A stretch of 64,000 nucleotides of DNA from Margaritifera margaritifera (taxonomy: Eukaryota > Mollusca > Bivalvia > Unionida > Margaritiferidae). Shown here piece by piece: positions 34,290 through 47,205 of the stretch; the stretch's first letter is position 1; each line of letters starts with the position of its first letter. A program made the position numbers and the translations under genes. The notes below the pieces were generated by a model, which saw only the letters and a program-made list of their open reading frames with translations, did no database searches and was not told where the DNA came from. The stretch spans positions 284,501-348,500 of the forward strand of contig JAQPZY010001473.1 of assembly GCA_029931535.1 (NCBI GenBank), read 5' to 3'.

Positions 34290-35240
34290 ATCAATTTGTA
34301 CATCTTACTTGCACATGTTGATGAGATGCACAGTCAGGAAGATAGACTTCGTCTAGTAGCATTGAGAACTTCCCCTTCAGAAAGCCTTAACGTTGAGACA
34401 AATAAGCCATCACTTTATCTCGGACGAACAAAATTGGTTCTTCAGTATATTGCCAAACTATCCTCTAATCCATCTAACCCCGCATATGACGTGGTCTTTT
34501 ACACGAAATATCAAACCTTGTACACTTAGAAACCAAATTTCATTAAATCTTTTGGCATACGTTTTCGGTCTCACCTAGAACAGCAAACATGAATGCTGCA
34601 AATACTGCAAAATTCTACGATAAAAAATCACCACCTTGGTTATTAACCCCCACCCCCTTATATTTTATCTTTGACATTTCATAATGTCCTTAACAAATCC
34701 TCTCGTTTCTCAGAGTAACTTCAATGAAATCAGAGTCTCCTATTGTGACCGTACGTCCTTGTATACAGACGGTTGGAAAGATTGAGACAAGGTTGGAGCT
34801 GACGTTATTATCCAAAACCCCGATTTGTTCAATACAGTCTTGAAATAGTATTCTTTATTGTTGATTCCCTAGTCACATCGATATTAAGGATAATTAAAGG
34901 GCAGATAAAGCAGCCAAAGCTGACCTGCAGTCGCCTGTTTCTGAATGGATGATTTCAGATACTCAATTAAAATATTATTTACATTGGCATGTTCTATATA
35001 CATGTACTTGGCAAATATGTGGAATGAAAACTCCACAAACAAGCTTTGGAACATCAAACCCATCATTGGAGAGTGTCATCCCTCATACAGAAGAAATCGC
35101 AGAGATGAAGTGGTATTGTACCGATCGAATATATAGGACACACATACCTGACTCGTGCATACCTCCTAAAGGATGAACCTCGAACAGAATGCATACCCTG
35201 TCACATTCTTATAGAGTGTATATTATCGATTATATATTTG
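34290..35240 (+). pseudogene. LINE ORF2 relic: RT/RNase H linker, RNase H remnant and C-terminus
   Basis: At 34350-34529 the linker after the RT is readable (LRLVALRTSPSESLNVETNK, then KLVLQYIAKLSSNP). The RNase H remnant follows at 34760-34930 with YTDGW (normally YTDGSK, the first catalytic Asp kept) and a PSH.DIK.N..ADKAAK stretch in broken frames near 34870-34920. At 34940-35230 comes the C-terminal region (WNENSTNKLWNIKP, RRDEVVLYR, GHTYLTRAYLLK, then ECIPC), the usual tail of jockey/I-type LINEs with an RNase H domain. Several frameshifts and stops; the RT core itself is not seen upstream. Confidence 0.8.
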
Positions 35241-36212
35241 TTACCTTTATCTTTTATTTTATATACCTTTCACATAATTCTAACATCTTTATCGTTTATC
35301 TTTTATCTTGTAGTATTTCATGTTAATGTTCATTTGAAATGGTTTATCTTCCTAAAGTTTTTTTGTGTAATTCTTTATATTTGTATTGTTATAACTTTCC
35401 TTTTAATCGTCAACAAAACAATGTACACACACAATTTAAAATGATAACAATAAACTGGCATATTATCCTATCTGTTTGGCTCACAGGGCGTCAAGAAATG
35501 AAACACACGCATAAATCAACAATAATATTAAAGACTCACATATACCTGGTAATAGGAATTTGATTTGTTTTGTAACCTGGCGATGGTATCTAAAAAACTG
35601 CATTAAAAATTTTGTCGTGATATTAAATGACTGCTCGACGGGTAATTGGTATTCTAACCTCGTATACGTGCCATTTATACAGCAGAAAATTTGACTCTAT
35701 CCGTTTGTTTTTGTGGCATTTTTGTGTTTCATCTTTTTATATATTGCTTTTAATACTTTTGACGTCCCTGCAAGATGAAATGTCTCCTGAAAGCGATGTT
35801 TTTTATATGCACCTCATGTTCGAATTGTCCATAACTGAAAGATTCGTGTATTTTTACGACCATCGAACCGTACAAACATAATAATCTTGACGGGTTTGAA
35901 TTTATCATCGAGATTGGAATTGTTATGGCTCACAATCAATTAAGCTGAGGCAGACATGGGAAAAGAAAAATCTAAAAATCACTTAAACACTATACAAGGA
36001 CCCCCTTGACCGACGTCGCACTTCAATAGGAATTACAAATTTTGTTGATTTATATAACTGATGCAAATATAAAACAATAAACTCGGCGTTGATCGAATTT
36101 AATGAAACAAGGACATGTGTCTCCCACTGACTACTTTACCCCAATACCGTATTTGGAAAGAAAGATCAAAAGATATATAGATAAATAGATGAATGGATGG
36201 ATGAACACACAA
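35241..36212. other. No gene seen
   Basis: T-rich sequence just after the LINE (35240-35400, possibly its 3' UTR), then AT-rich DNA. The open + frame at 35627-35881 is hydrophobic but has no recognisable domain. Confidence 0.35.
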
Positions 36213-36215
36213 ATA

Positions 36216-36298
<83 letters not shown>
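36213..36298. repeat. (TA)n microsatellite
   Basis: About 84 bases of uninterrupted TA. Confidence 0.97.
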
Positions 36299-36304
<6 letters not shown>

Positions 36305-37105
36305 TGTCTCAAAGCTTTCTTATGAAACTTTTTTATTCGACTTCCTTATCGAAGCTTTCTTATAAGACTTCCTGGCCCATCTTGTGAGTGATACATATAT
36401 TAACAACCCTTCTGTGAATGGTACATTAAACCATGCATAGATATTTTAATTAAGAAACTCGAGCGTCATTAAATACATGTATCTTGCGTTCCAATAACTC
36501 CAGATAATATGTGACTATTAGGGTTTGTAAGAAGCGTAAAGCAATCCACTTATGTAAATATCAACGCTTACCGCCCAGCTTCAAAAGACGTGTTCATTAC
36601 ATTATGAAATCACTTTTTACCTATGCACACTGAGAGTAATTGAACTTAATATGACCTGGTTGCGACTTCTGTCTCTCAGTAAAAAAACAAATAAAAAAAT
36701 AAATTCTTGAACAATTTTAAATATCGCAATAACAGACATTTAAAGAAAATTAAAAAGTTAACAAGTATATTAGACCTTTGGAAATCTTTAGCAATTTACG
36801 ACCTGCCGTAAAAAAATCGACCGCGCAGGATTTCTGTTGCGGAAATACGATCTGATCTCAATAATTGTATCATACCCCCCACCCCCACCTCGAAAAAAAA
36901 AATTCACTCACCAACATACACTTTTCTTTGTGTATTTGATAAGAAGAATCTATGAACTTCAACCTGTGCAAATTTTATGATTTTTTAAAATGCTCATTCA
37001 GCTTTTTTTATGGACACTTAATGACGCGGTACTTTACCCCACGTTTGTCTATATAGTGACCCTTACTGGGGGACATATATTCAACAAAGAGTAGCACAAT
37101 AAAAC
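36299..37105. other. No gene seen
   Basis: AT-rich with a C-rich patch at 36875-36890. Confidence 0.4.
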
Positions 37106-37646
37106 GCATAATAACCTATAACAGTTTAAGTGATGTTGGATTGCTTGGACCCTTAACTAAGTAAAAGCATAATAACCTATAACAGTTTAAGTGATGTTGG
37201 ATTGCTTGGACCCTTAACTAAGTAAAAGCATAATAACCTATAACAGTTTAGGTGATGTTGGATTGCTTGGACCCTTAACTAAGTAAAAGCATAATAACCT
37301 ATAACAGTTTAGGTGATGGACCCTTAACTAAGTAAAAGCATAATAACCTATAACAGTTTAAGTGATGTTGGATTGCTTGGACCCTTAACTAAGTAAAAGC
37401 ATAATAACTTATAACAGTTTAAGTGATGTTGGATTGCTTGGACCCTTAACTAAGTAAAAGCATAATAACCTATAACAGTTTAAGTGATGTTGGATTGCTT
37501 GGACCCTTAACTAAGTAAAAGCATAATAACCTATAACAGTTTAGGTGATGTTGGATTGCTTGGACCCTTAACTAAGTAAAAGCATAATAACCTATAACAG
37601 TTTAAGTGATGTTGGATTGCTTGGACCCTTAACTAAGTAAAAGCAT
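37106..37646. repeat. 61-bp tandem repeat, about 9 copies
   Basis: Unit GCATAATAACCTATAACAGT plus TTAAGTGATGTTGGATTGCTTGGACCCTTAACTAAGTAAAA. Nearly identical copies; one (about 37283-37330) has lost 15 bases (TTGGATTGCTTGGAC region) between two short GGA words. Two-state site TTAAG/TTAGG. Confidence 0.97.
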
Positions 37647-37741
37647 CACTTTTTCAAATATTCCAGTATTTCACAAGCGATTATCTTTAATATAGTTTTC
37701 ATGTCTTTCATAGTATCATCCAAACTGTATTCCTATGCAAA

Positions 37742-37937
37742 GAATGAGTTGACGAAAATCCCATTATTTGAATGAGTTGACGAAAGTACCATTATTTGAA
37801 TGAGTTGACGAAAATCCCATTATTTGAATGAGTTGACGAAAATCCCATTATTTGAATGAGTTGACGAAAATACCATTATTTGAATGAGTTGACGAAAATC
37901 CCATTATTTGAATGAGTTGACGAAAATCCCATTATTT
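37742..37937. repeat. 28-bp tandem repeat, 7 copies
   Basis: Unit AATGAGTTGACGAAAATCCC plus ATTATTTG, with ACC/CCC variation. It lies about 95 bases after the 61-bp array. Confidence 0.97.
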
Positions 37938-39281
37938 TGATAATTTTATTCGAGATTATTTTAACACAAAATTCGTTTCATATGATAAATATTAAACACT
38001 TGCATATAAGTTCCTTTTCATCTAGATTTGGTGTATAGTACCACTGATTCTGTATTCACGAACTCTGGGAGAAACAAAAATTACAATTACTCGAAACAAT
38101 AATGGAGCAAGTCAATGAAGGATGATGTTGCTGGTGATAAAGATGGGTCCAAATTTGTGACGATTCATTGGTTACTCTTTGTGTATTATCCCTAATTTCA
38201 CGATGAGGAAACATTCTTTGAAATACACCTTTGGAAAACACCGAGTGCATCGAACTGCACCTCATTTTTATCTTGTAGTACGTACGGTAGTTTAAAGTAC
38301 AAGTATGCTTTGTACATCTAAATTAGAAAGGCGCTTGAGCAAGTTAATTACTAGTACTCTGGTGGATTTATCCGCATACTGCAAACATTTACTGTAGTTG
38401 CTTGATGAACTTGTGACAGGGATGATGTTTTGTTGGGTTTTATTTTAGGAAACGTGGACATTTGGCAATAATTGTGCTTTTCTGGTGTTTGAAATGCTGT
38501 ATAAGTATACTTGATTCTGTCACCATTAATGTTGTTCGTGCTTACTTTTCCTTTCAATAAATAATCTTAGTATAGATACACCATATATATATTTTTAAAA
38601 CCTACTTTGACAAACATTTAACTGAAAAGATAACATGAATCTCTTTCACTCCTTGGGTAAAGAAATGTTGGCTATTTTAGGAATCTGATGTTGTCATCCT
38701 GATCAAGTGTCAGTACATTCAATATTCTTCATAGGAAGTTGCTTATCAGTATGCCACCCTCGTTAGGCAGAATTGATATGAACCCAAGATAACAGATTGA
38801 AAGCTGTGGTGTTCAACCCTGAAAACCGACACATAATGAAACAAAATGCCATTTTAAAAAAGTTTATTAACCTCAGAATGAACTATTGCCGATCACACAG
38901 TTTAAGGTCGACGTGCAGGAAGTCCCTCTCTCCCGGTTGCCATTATTTTTGGTGTTAATGTCCACTGCCATTGAACAAATAATGCTTTGAAGATTGGGAA
39001 GCGAGAAGTAATTTATCTGTCTTCTCCAATATTAATCTCACGCCGTCCTTCCACGGTCTAACCTTGTTAGTACCAATTTCGGTGCAGCAAGAAAACGGGT
39101 GGGCTCGTTTCCAACACGTGAAATAACCCATACAGAAAGCACAGTACAGCTTAACTTTGTCATACTGTGGCTACTAAAGCATATGTGCTACTAATAGGGT
39201 TATATTTAGCTAGTGGGTACCCAGAAGGTGCAGAATTGTTTGATTCAAGGAACATGTGAATTTTATAGGGGTCAAGGGGAG
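37938..39281. other. No gene seen
   Basis: Short open frames on the minus strand (38056-38265, 38351-38557) lack recognisable motifs. Confidence 0.4.
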
Positions 39282-39299
39282 TCACGAACAACAAACCAG

Positions 39300-39541
39300 T
39301 AATTTACACTTTGTTGGCATACCTCGATTAGGATCAATTTTCCACTGTGTCCATAAACAAATCCGTATCTCAGTGCTGATGAGGACCTGTTGAAACACGT
39401 GAAGGTCATATTGTGCAGAGGGCAAATAGAGTAAACTGCCCTGCCCAAGTGCAGCCGATTCGTGCTGCTCCGATGGTGGGAACTGAACCCGATTCCTTCT
39501 GGTCACGAGTCTAAGGCTTCAACCACTGAACCACCTCGTAA
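39300..39541 (-). mobile_element. tRNA-headed SINE
   Basis: Minus strand from 39541: GAGGTGGTTCAGTGGTTGAA (A box region) and GGGTTCAGTTCCCACC (B box, slightly altered) about 35 bases later, then a body with GTTTACTCTATTTGCCC. The head resembles the copy at 53380 (TGGCTCAGTGGTGAAGGC, CTTGTGACCAGAAG against CTCGTGACCAGAAG). The 3' limit is uncertain. Confidence 0.7.
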
Positions 39542-39604
39542 TGAGACGTTGCTCATTTTGCAAGTTTCCAAATATTCCATCCAATCCAGATAGCATAGTG
39601 TGAG

Positions 39605-39975
39605 TCTTAAAATAACAGAGGTGACATTCCGTTCCTATCCCAATTTCAATCCTTACGTCTGTCGTCTGCCATGCACAAGTTCTTATGCTAAAATATGTTT
39701 CCGAATTATTTATTTCCTTCATAAAAAAAAGGAAAGAGGAGATATTCCGGTCCCTATCCCAATTACAGTCCTTACGTCTGTCATCTGCCATGCAAAAATT
39801 CTTATGTTAAAAATAATGTTTCCGAACTATTTGTTTCCTTCATGAGAAAAATAAAATAGGTAGCAACCCACTCCCAATCTCCCTATCCCAATTACAATCC
39901 TTACATCTGTCATCTGCCACGCAAAAATTCTTATGTTAAAATAATGATTTGTTTCCTTTATGAGAAAAAGGAAAG
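39605..39975. repeat. Tandem repeat of about 124 bp, 3 copies
   Basis: CCTATCCCAATTACAGTCCT plus TACGTCTGTCATCTGCCATGCAAAAATTCTTATG and TTTGTTTCCTTCATGAGAAAAA recur three times with moderate divergence. The third copy is shorter. Apparent open frames on both strands follow the repeat. Confidence 0.85.
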
Positions 39976-41706
39976 GAAAAGCGGATTGCATAAAGAAAAG
40001 GAATCGAGTCCTTAACCGGTTCAAACATGACAATCTCGTGGATGAAATTATGAAGGGCTGAGAAAACCTTCATCTATCCTCGAGTTATAAAGCATTGGAC
40101 AGTTTTATAATCTAAAATGCTTTTTACATATTGAAAAGCTTTGGGTTTTTATTTTATGTAGCGTTTATAAATTTATCTTTCATTTCCTGTTTCCTTGGTT
40201 CGTCCCGTGGATAAGATCAAAAGGTCATTAGGGTCCATTTAACTTTCTAAAGCCGGGGGGTGGGGGGATTTTTGAGAAACAAACTTCGGCCACTCAAATA
40301 GCTTGAAAAAATATTCTTGCTCTGATTTGTTGGGGGAGGGGGAACCTATTATATCCATATGTTAGTTGAAGAAACAAACAAAGATCATGAGGTAAAAGAT
40401 TTTTTTTATCACGGCTCGAAAGACACCCCTCTCCCCCCCCCCCCACACACACACACATACACCTCCCACTCCAAAAATTAAAATGTCAATCCCTAAGCAT
40501 AACGTGTCTCTGCGTCTCTTGCTTCGTATCAATAATTTAAGACTCGCATCAAAGAAAAATCACACTGACCTTCCCTCATGGACGGATCTAGGATTTTGTC
40601 TACAATGGTTAGATCTTGAACAAGAGTGCTTCATTTTGTTTAAATTGGTCACATTTATCTGTTTTTCATTGAAGGTGTAACATTTTAACTGTAAAAAGAT
40701 AGTTTGACTCAATCCCAGAACTCCCCTTTTAATTCGCCACTGAGATGTTATGTGACTACGTATGTTAAAACATCGTTGTCATTTTGCAAATTCTAACTTT
40801 GAAGGCCGGTATTTGACCGTTCCAAATGTTTGATCTAAATGTATGCAATCAAATGTGTGGGAAAATGTCCAGCTTCAAAGCAGAGCGCCTTGAAATCATT
40901 CGAAAAAAAAACAAAAATGTCTGAAGGTCTAAATAGTTTGTGTTTTATTGTTTACCTCTGAACAATTTCCTCCTCGCCGACCATTGCAGAGAGGGAATGG
41001 CTGTACCAAAGTAATTCGGCCGCGAAAGAACTGCAATACATTACAATAGAATACTGGCGTTTAACTGCACATTTTTAAGGGTAAAACTTCTATCTCAAGA
41101 AATAAGAGAATGGACTAATCAAAGTCTAGTTGTTTGAACATAAGATTCTGCTCCCGCGTTGTAAGAACAAGGACAAATGTACTCCCGCACAAAAGTTGCT
41201 CTACCAGCTGTCATACAATTATGGGGACAATCACGCGTCCGATAATTAATTGGCTTTTCTGTAGTACGATACACCTGTGGACAAGTAAACAGACTGTATC
41301 GTATTCACATTAGTATGTTCGTGTGTTTTCTGCATAATACAATATATAGTGTTAAATTAATGTATACGCTCAGTAACTAGTATGTAACGTCACATCAAGC
41401 ATTGAAATATCTTTAGATTTTAATCTTTCAGTACCGTGAAGTTTATGATACCTTTACTTTTAAAATCATAATGTGTGCGATAGATTAGATATTTAAAAAA
41501 TTATCACAACGAAGAGTTCTTTATTCTAAGCTCGAGTCTCAGTCACATACAAATTTTATTTAAATTATACAAAATTGAAATTACAAGCATCAAATTGATA
41601 GGTCGGGTAAAAAATAACACATTCCAAGCCATCGGATACTAAAATGTCAGAAGTATTTATATATGAAAACAAATGCTTAACTTCTACCCACGTCTGAGCA
41701 TTGGTT
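39976..41706. other. No gene seen
   Basis: AT-rich with homopolymer G (40254-40265) and C runs and short CA repeats (40430-40462). The + frame 40483-40680 is unrecognised. Confidence 0.4.
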
Positions 41707-41708
41707 GC

Positions 41709-41710
<2 letters not shown>

Positions 41711-41749
<39 letters not shown>
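41711..41749. repeat. (CA)n microsatellite
   Basis: About 19 CA units. Confidence 0.97.
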
Positions 41750-41750
<1 letters not shown>

Positions 41751-41892
41751 GGAAGTAGGATGATAAAAGGGAGAAAATGTGACAGAAAAAAAACTGAATC
41801 CTTCGACAGAGAATATATTATCGGTTGCCTTGGATGAAATACAAAACGCACATCCGCGACGGTAGAAGAGCCAGAAAGATTTTTTTTTCTCA

Positions 41893-41951
41893 TACATACA
41901 TACATACATACATACATACATACATACATACATACATACATACATACATAC
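41893..41951. repeat. (CATA)n microsatellite
   Basis: About 14 perfect CATA units. Minus-strand Tyr/Val/Cys/Met open frames here are artefacts. Confidence 0.97.
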
Positions 41952-42437
41952 GGATAGTCACACAAATTTAAGAAGACTATTAAAGTTAGAAACAGAATTT
42001 GTGTATGTTTTAAAAATGTTAAAATATCTATATAAACATTATTAATGTGTGGTAATATGGAAATTGGGGTAAATAATTAAATTAACGTACAATAAAATAC
42101 CATCAAAGTCGCTTCACCTTGCCAAGACACTAATGTCATTTGCCCGTGTTTAGTACACTACAGATGACAATGGATAAATGCGACGATATGTGCCAACATC
42201 AATCAGTGACGGACACAGATTTCTTCACGGTTATAAATTTCATGAAAAAAAGAATAAAATCATTTGAATTATGGTTCTAGATATGATGAATTACACCTTT
42301 AATCTCGTCCCTAGGACTGAAACACCTGATATATTTTATCTCTTGTCTCTGATCAAACTAAGTACATCTCCGTCAGGATAGTCAGTCACAGAGCACTGGC
42401 TTTTACCGAACAGAATAACGGTCTTTGTTTCAATGTC

Positions 42438-42440
<3 letters not shown>
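41952..42440. other. No gene seen
   Basis: Non-coding AT-rich sequence between microsatellites. Confidence 0.4.

Positions 42441-42518
<78 letters not shown>
42441..42518. repeat. (GA)n microsatellite
   Basis: About 39 GA units, giving an Arg/Glu open frame that is not a gene. Confidence 0.97.
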
Positions 42519-42521
<3 letters not shown>

Positions 42522-42596
42522 GTGCTGTTTTACTTCGATTAAAGTTCAAAAGTACCAAACAAATGACGTTAGTAACATGAAACGAATGCACGATTC

Positions 42597-42624
42597 TTTA
42601 TTATTATTATTATTATTATTATTC
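42597..42624. repeat. (TTA)n microsatellite
   Basis: About 8-9 TTA units. Confidence 0.9.
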
Positions 42625-42889
42625 AAACCTTGTTCATAACCTCGATGAAAAAAGACCAATTTAAAATCTTACGGAAAAATGACGAGAACGTTAACTAAAC
42701 ATTCAGTAATTTCGAAACTATTCATCCACTTTCTTCAGAAAACAAACTCTATTTTCCAGATTATTATAAATGAACAGTTTTTAAATACTTTTTTTCATCT
42801 GTATCATAATTAGATGATTCTAACTATCCGCCTCGATCTTTTTAAACAGATGTAACATGTTGCTAGATGATAGTACCATTTCACGCCAG

Positions 42890-43268
42890 GAAATTATTGA
42901 TGTTTTTTGTAATTTAGATACAAACAAGACTGCTGGACATTATTGATGTTATTTGTAATTTAGATACAAACAAGACTGCTGGACATTATTGATGTTATTT
43001 GTAATTTAGATACAAACAAGACTGCTGGACATTATTGATGTTATTTGTAATTTAGATACAAACAAGACTGCTGGTCATTATTGATGATATTTGTAATTTA
43101 TATACAAACATGACTGCTTGAGATTATTGATGTTTTTTGTAATTTAGATACAAACATGACTGCTGGACATTATTGATGTTTTTTTGTAATTGAGATACAA
43201 ACATGACTGCTGGACATTATTGATGTTATTTGTAATTTAGATACAAACAAAACCGCTGGATATTATCG
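42890..43268. repeat. 46-bp tandem repeat, about 8 copies
   Basis: Unit ATTATTGATGTTATTTGTAA plus TTTAGATACAAACAAGACTGCTGGAC. It has the same period as the 23.2-kb array but unrelated sequence. The last copies carry CATGACTGC and AAAACCGC variants. Confidence 0.95.
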
Positions 43269-43527
43269 CATTTCCAACAAAATGCTTTTAACATTGCTGA
43301 TAAGAGTTCGTTTCTTTTGAAGTTAATACATGAACAGTCTCTTCGTTTGAGTGTTTTTTTTCTCTCCATCTCAATGGAAATATGTCATTATTATTCCCAT
43401 TTTCAAAAAAAAAGAGATAAATCTGATCCTTGCAACTAATGACCAGTGTCTCTAATGAAAGTATTGAGTGACCAGTGTCTCTAATGAGAGTCTTTGATAA
43501 GATCTTTGGAATAATAATTTGTAAATA

Positions 43528-43744
43528 CCGCATATACTCGCGTATAATTCATTTCCAACTGCAAACTGCATAGACCCAGATCTGCCGTCGCATAGTGCAC
43601 CAGCAGATCTGGGTCTACGCAGTTTGTAAGGACAAATCAGTAGAACAAACTACATAGCAACTGATCTGACGGCGCATTGTGCGACGGCAGATCAGGGTCT
43701 ATTTTGTTTGCATTTGGACCCGATTTATACGCGAGTATATAAGG
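43528..43744. mobile_element. TA-flanked MITE with internal palindromes
   Basis: A 217-base element whose ends CCGCATATACTCGCGTATAA and TTATACGCGAGTATATAAGG are reverse complements at 18 of 20 positions. TA lies on each side (43526-43527, 43745-43746), suggesting a Tc1/mariner-type target. Inside, CTGCATAGACCCAGATCTGC pairs with GCAGATCTGGGTCTACGCAG, and a second palindrome (CTGATCTGACGGCGCA against TGCGACGGCAGATCAG) follows. A truncated relative lies at 26398. Confidence 0.85.
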
Positions 43745-43859
43745 TATGTTTACAGTCATCTTCAATCTTCTCAACTTATCTATAAATACCATTCTAATTG
43801 TATACCTTGACATTCTACTGAGTATCAGTTAACTGAATAACGATAAATAAATGTTATGT

Positions 43860-45200
43860 GTCATCATATGCCATATTTCTAAAGCATTGTATATGGTATA
43901 GCATAGAAGTTTGAGTCGCAAATTTTCAGCATATGGTATAAGAGGCAAATTACTTAATTGGTTTAATAAATGTCTTTTAGATAGTAAGCAACGAACAGCA
44001 TGTGTGCATCAACAACGCACTCTGTAAAATCAATATTATCGTTGCATGTGTTCCTCAGTGTTCAGTTTTGGAACCACTACTCTTGTTGATTTATATCCAC
44101 GATATATCTGACCATTGTCTGAGTCTTAAATGCCTATTTGATGATGATTCATCTCTGTGTTACGAAAGTCATTCGGTATTGGACACTCAACATACAATTA
44201 ATCAGGATCTTAATGATATGCAACTTTGGTCATCAAAATAGTTGATGAAACTCAATTCCCCAACACAAACATCAAGTCTGTATTTTTCTCTCCATACTAA
44301 TAATGATCTAACTCCCAAACTTACGATGAATGTAAATTTTATATCAAACTGGGTTGATCGTCACAAATATCAAGGTGCACTTTTAGAATCCAATTGTAAA
44401 TGGACGGAACATACAACAAACTCGTATTAGTACTGCAAACAAGCAACTGGAAAAGCTTACAAATACTTTATCAAGATCAACTCTCAACATAATTTATTTA
44501 ACATTTATTCGATCGACCGACGCACGCATATGCTCATGAAGTGTGGGATAATTTATCTGAGTTTGACTCATATTGGCCAGAAAAGGTTCAACTTGAAGCG
44601 GACAGAATAGTTCCTGGCTGGAATATTTATGTCGATAGAAATGCTTGTTATTATTAAAAAGGATGGGAAACTTTGAAATCTAGAGGAATATTTACACATT
44701 ATATCAGCTTATGAAAACTTTTATTAAATGGATACGTCAAATTTGCAATAAATATTTCTACCTCTCGTTGAGGAGGTAATGCATTACTCTCTTTGAGACA
44801 GCTTTAGGGTAACTTCAGTGCTGTGCAGGCTCAGGCCCTTTTCCTTTCATTTTTCCCCAGGTATAATTAAACAGGTATAATTAAACACTGAAATCCACTC
44901 CTTTCTAAATTTCGTGAATAACTTTCCTTGAGTTTATTCAATAACCGAATTAGACCTAATATCGAAAAGGCACCTCAATACTTTACGCAAGGTATTAGAA
45001 GATTCACTATCATATTAACCAGACTGGGATACAATTGCAGCAGTTTGAGAGCCGACCTATAATGGCTAAACGTTACAAATGACCGCCTTTGCTCATGTGG
45101 ATTTCAGTATGAAAATACTATCTACTGTTTCTGTAAATGTCCGAAGTGCCAACAACGGAAAATTAGTCTGTTTTGATCTATTAGGTAATTTCTTCCCATC
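43860..45200 (+). pseudogene. LINE ORF2 relic, RT core to C-terminal zinc knuckle (jockey/CR1-like)
   Basis: The longest LINE relic here. The order from 5' is ISKALYMV.H at about 43875 (ISKAFDRVWH in intact enzymes), YGIRGKLLNWFNKCLLDSKQ near 43930, VPQCSVLEPLLLLIYIHDIS at 44050-44110 (VPQGSVLGPLLFLIYINDIS), and CLFDDDSSL at 44130, where FADD is replaced by FDDD. Next are QDLNDMQLWSSK and the thumb region to 44430. A broken stretch then carries SLTHIGQKRFNLKR, and near 45030-45170 a CSCGF.YEN...CKCPKCQQ zinc-knuckle tail. Multiple stops; dead. Domain order and spacing are those of a nearly full RT-to-end ORF2 without an RNase H. Confidence 0.82.
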
Positions 45201-45973
45201 ACTACACTCAAGCTTTTAAATTGGAGTACTATTTATTCTCCTTTTGAAAATGAATTCATCCTTAAACAAACTAAATTGTTTATTCAGGAAACTCGTAGAT
45301 CTGATTGATCATCTTTTCGTTTACTGCGTGTTGAAGTTCATTGCGTCTTTCCTCTGTGAATCGTCTTCTTATTCTTCTTTTGTCGTTTCAAAAACTATCT
45401 GTGATAATTTCATACTTTTCTTCAACTTCGTATGGAAGTTCCATAGTTGTCTTGTGTCTTGTACCACGTCTTGTGCCTTGAGATGAAGGAAGAAAAAATG
45501 TCAATAGAGAGAACACTCGATAATTTGTGTAAACGTTTAATCCAGTCCTGCTGCTTACATTGTATTACAAGGAAATACAATTTCTGAAACGAATTGAAGT
45601 ACAACGGAATTGATTTCTGTGTATCATGTATTATTTTACCCCCTCCGCTCCTCCTACCGAACAAAAGCTATTATTTTTATTGCAAAATTCAATGTAGAAA
45701 ATCAATTTCAATGAACAGATTCTAGTCTAAAATTACAAGCAGTGTTAAAATAAACATAAGTAATGGCTGGCAAATATCGTCTTACACGCATACAAATTTT
45801 AAATATAGAAGGACAAGGAACTGGACAAGACTATGCACGTACGTAGAGAGATCACACATATACGATTAGTATTAATGCATTGGAAGCATATATATCACAG
45901 TACATAATCGGTTAAGAGCAACTTACAGTGTATACAGGTAAAAATATACGAGAACAATACGCAAGAAATAAAC
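45201..45973. other. No gene seen
   Basis: Probably the LINE 3' flank followed by AT-rich DNA. Short frames on both strands over 45244-45664 overlap each other and show no motif. Confidence 0.4.
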
Positions 45974-46051
45974 GTAACTGAAAGCTACAAGCAAATAGAA
46001 ATAAAAGCAACTGAAAGCTACAAGCAAATAGAAATAAAAGCAACTGAAAGC

Positions 46052-46084
<33 letters not shown>
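45974..46084. repeat. 33-bp tandem repeat (3 copies) ending in a poly-A tract
   Basis: Unit AACTGAAAGCTACAAGCAAA plus TAGAAATAAAAGC, then about 30 A residues (46052-46082). The repeat-plus-poly-A shape could be a retrotransposon tail on the + strand, but no body is recognised. Confidence 0.9.
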
Positions 46085-46086
<2 letters not shown>

Positions 46087-47205
46087 ACAGAACAGCTAAA
46101 AGCGTTCCACATGCGGCTTAGGTAAAGTAGCTAACATACATCTTACATAGGAAAGAAAATCCATCTAAAACAAGTGTAAGCAACATAAGCCGTATTTAAG
46201 GTAACTAAAAGCTAGGAGCAAATATACAAGACTTAAAACTAAAACACTAAACATGCAGTAGATTTTATAGGCAGCAGCAACTTATTTACCTGTGTCTACA
46301 TATGGAGCATTTACACCCTACTTTCCCATACCAGGTATGAAACTGATATGAAAACAGTTTCAGTAGGGGCCGATACCTATCCCTGTGTAACGCTAGTCCA
46401 TTCAGAAGTATCGCGCTGGCATACCTTTAAATCCTATGTAATTCTAGTCGCAGCTTAACCTAATCCTTTGCGGTGCAGTTTTAGGAACCAACCATTTTAT
46501 TTTCCAGGGCGATTGGGGTGGGGGAGGTGAGTGCTGGTATTTTCGATATTTCTTTGATCTCAAGATAATTAATGTTCTCAACTAATATAATGGATATAAT
46601 TAGCTATTTTTATCTACAAATCAGACCAAGAATATTTTCTTTCAAGCCATTGGTGGTCGAGATTTATAAAATAAAATCGCAAGACCGCCCGCATCTGGCG
46701 GCCCCTCCCCCCCCCCCCCCAAGGCGGGCGAAACTTAAATGTTCGGTACCTTACCGACAATAAAAATAAATGTCGAAAAAGACATCTCCAATCACGTGAC
46801 TACCGATCAATGTCAAATTATACATGCTTGCACTTCTGTCCTAAATGTGCACGTGTTGGGCAAAAACCTTTAAAGCAAAATGTCTGCCTAACCAAACCAG
46901 GTAAGGTGTATTTCTGACACACCAATAACCTATTGTAATTAGCTTTCCTATTGTCAGCTGCTTACTCAAGCGTGAGTTCCACACAATGGCATGGCCGTGC
47001 CCGTATGAGGTCTGTAAAATGACATTACTTTGGTCGGGTTGTCGTAAGAATTTCCCGGTGTGATGTACACGGGTTTTTAACACCTGCTCTGAACTTTGTC
47101 GGAAGTTAAAATTTCGACTACTTTAATTCGCTGATATTGCTTGCTTTAAGGCTTATTGTCTGAAAATATTCCGTTCTTGGATCTGAGGAAAGGAATTTAA
47201 GTGCT
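46085..47205. other. No gene seen upstream of the signal-peptide exon
   Basis: Homopolymer C at about 46708-46722. The minus frame 46841-47083 is open but unrecognised. This stretch would be promoter-proximal to the exon at 47338. Confidence 0.4.

Noticed and set aside
41565..41965. Open frames of 93 and 126 residues on the minus strand
   Set aside because: They consist largely of CATA and CA microsatellite translation (YVCM and CVCV runs), and the remainder has no motif.
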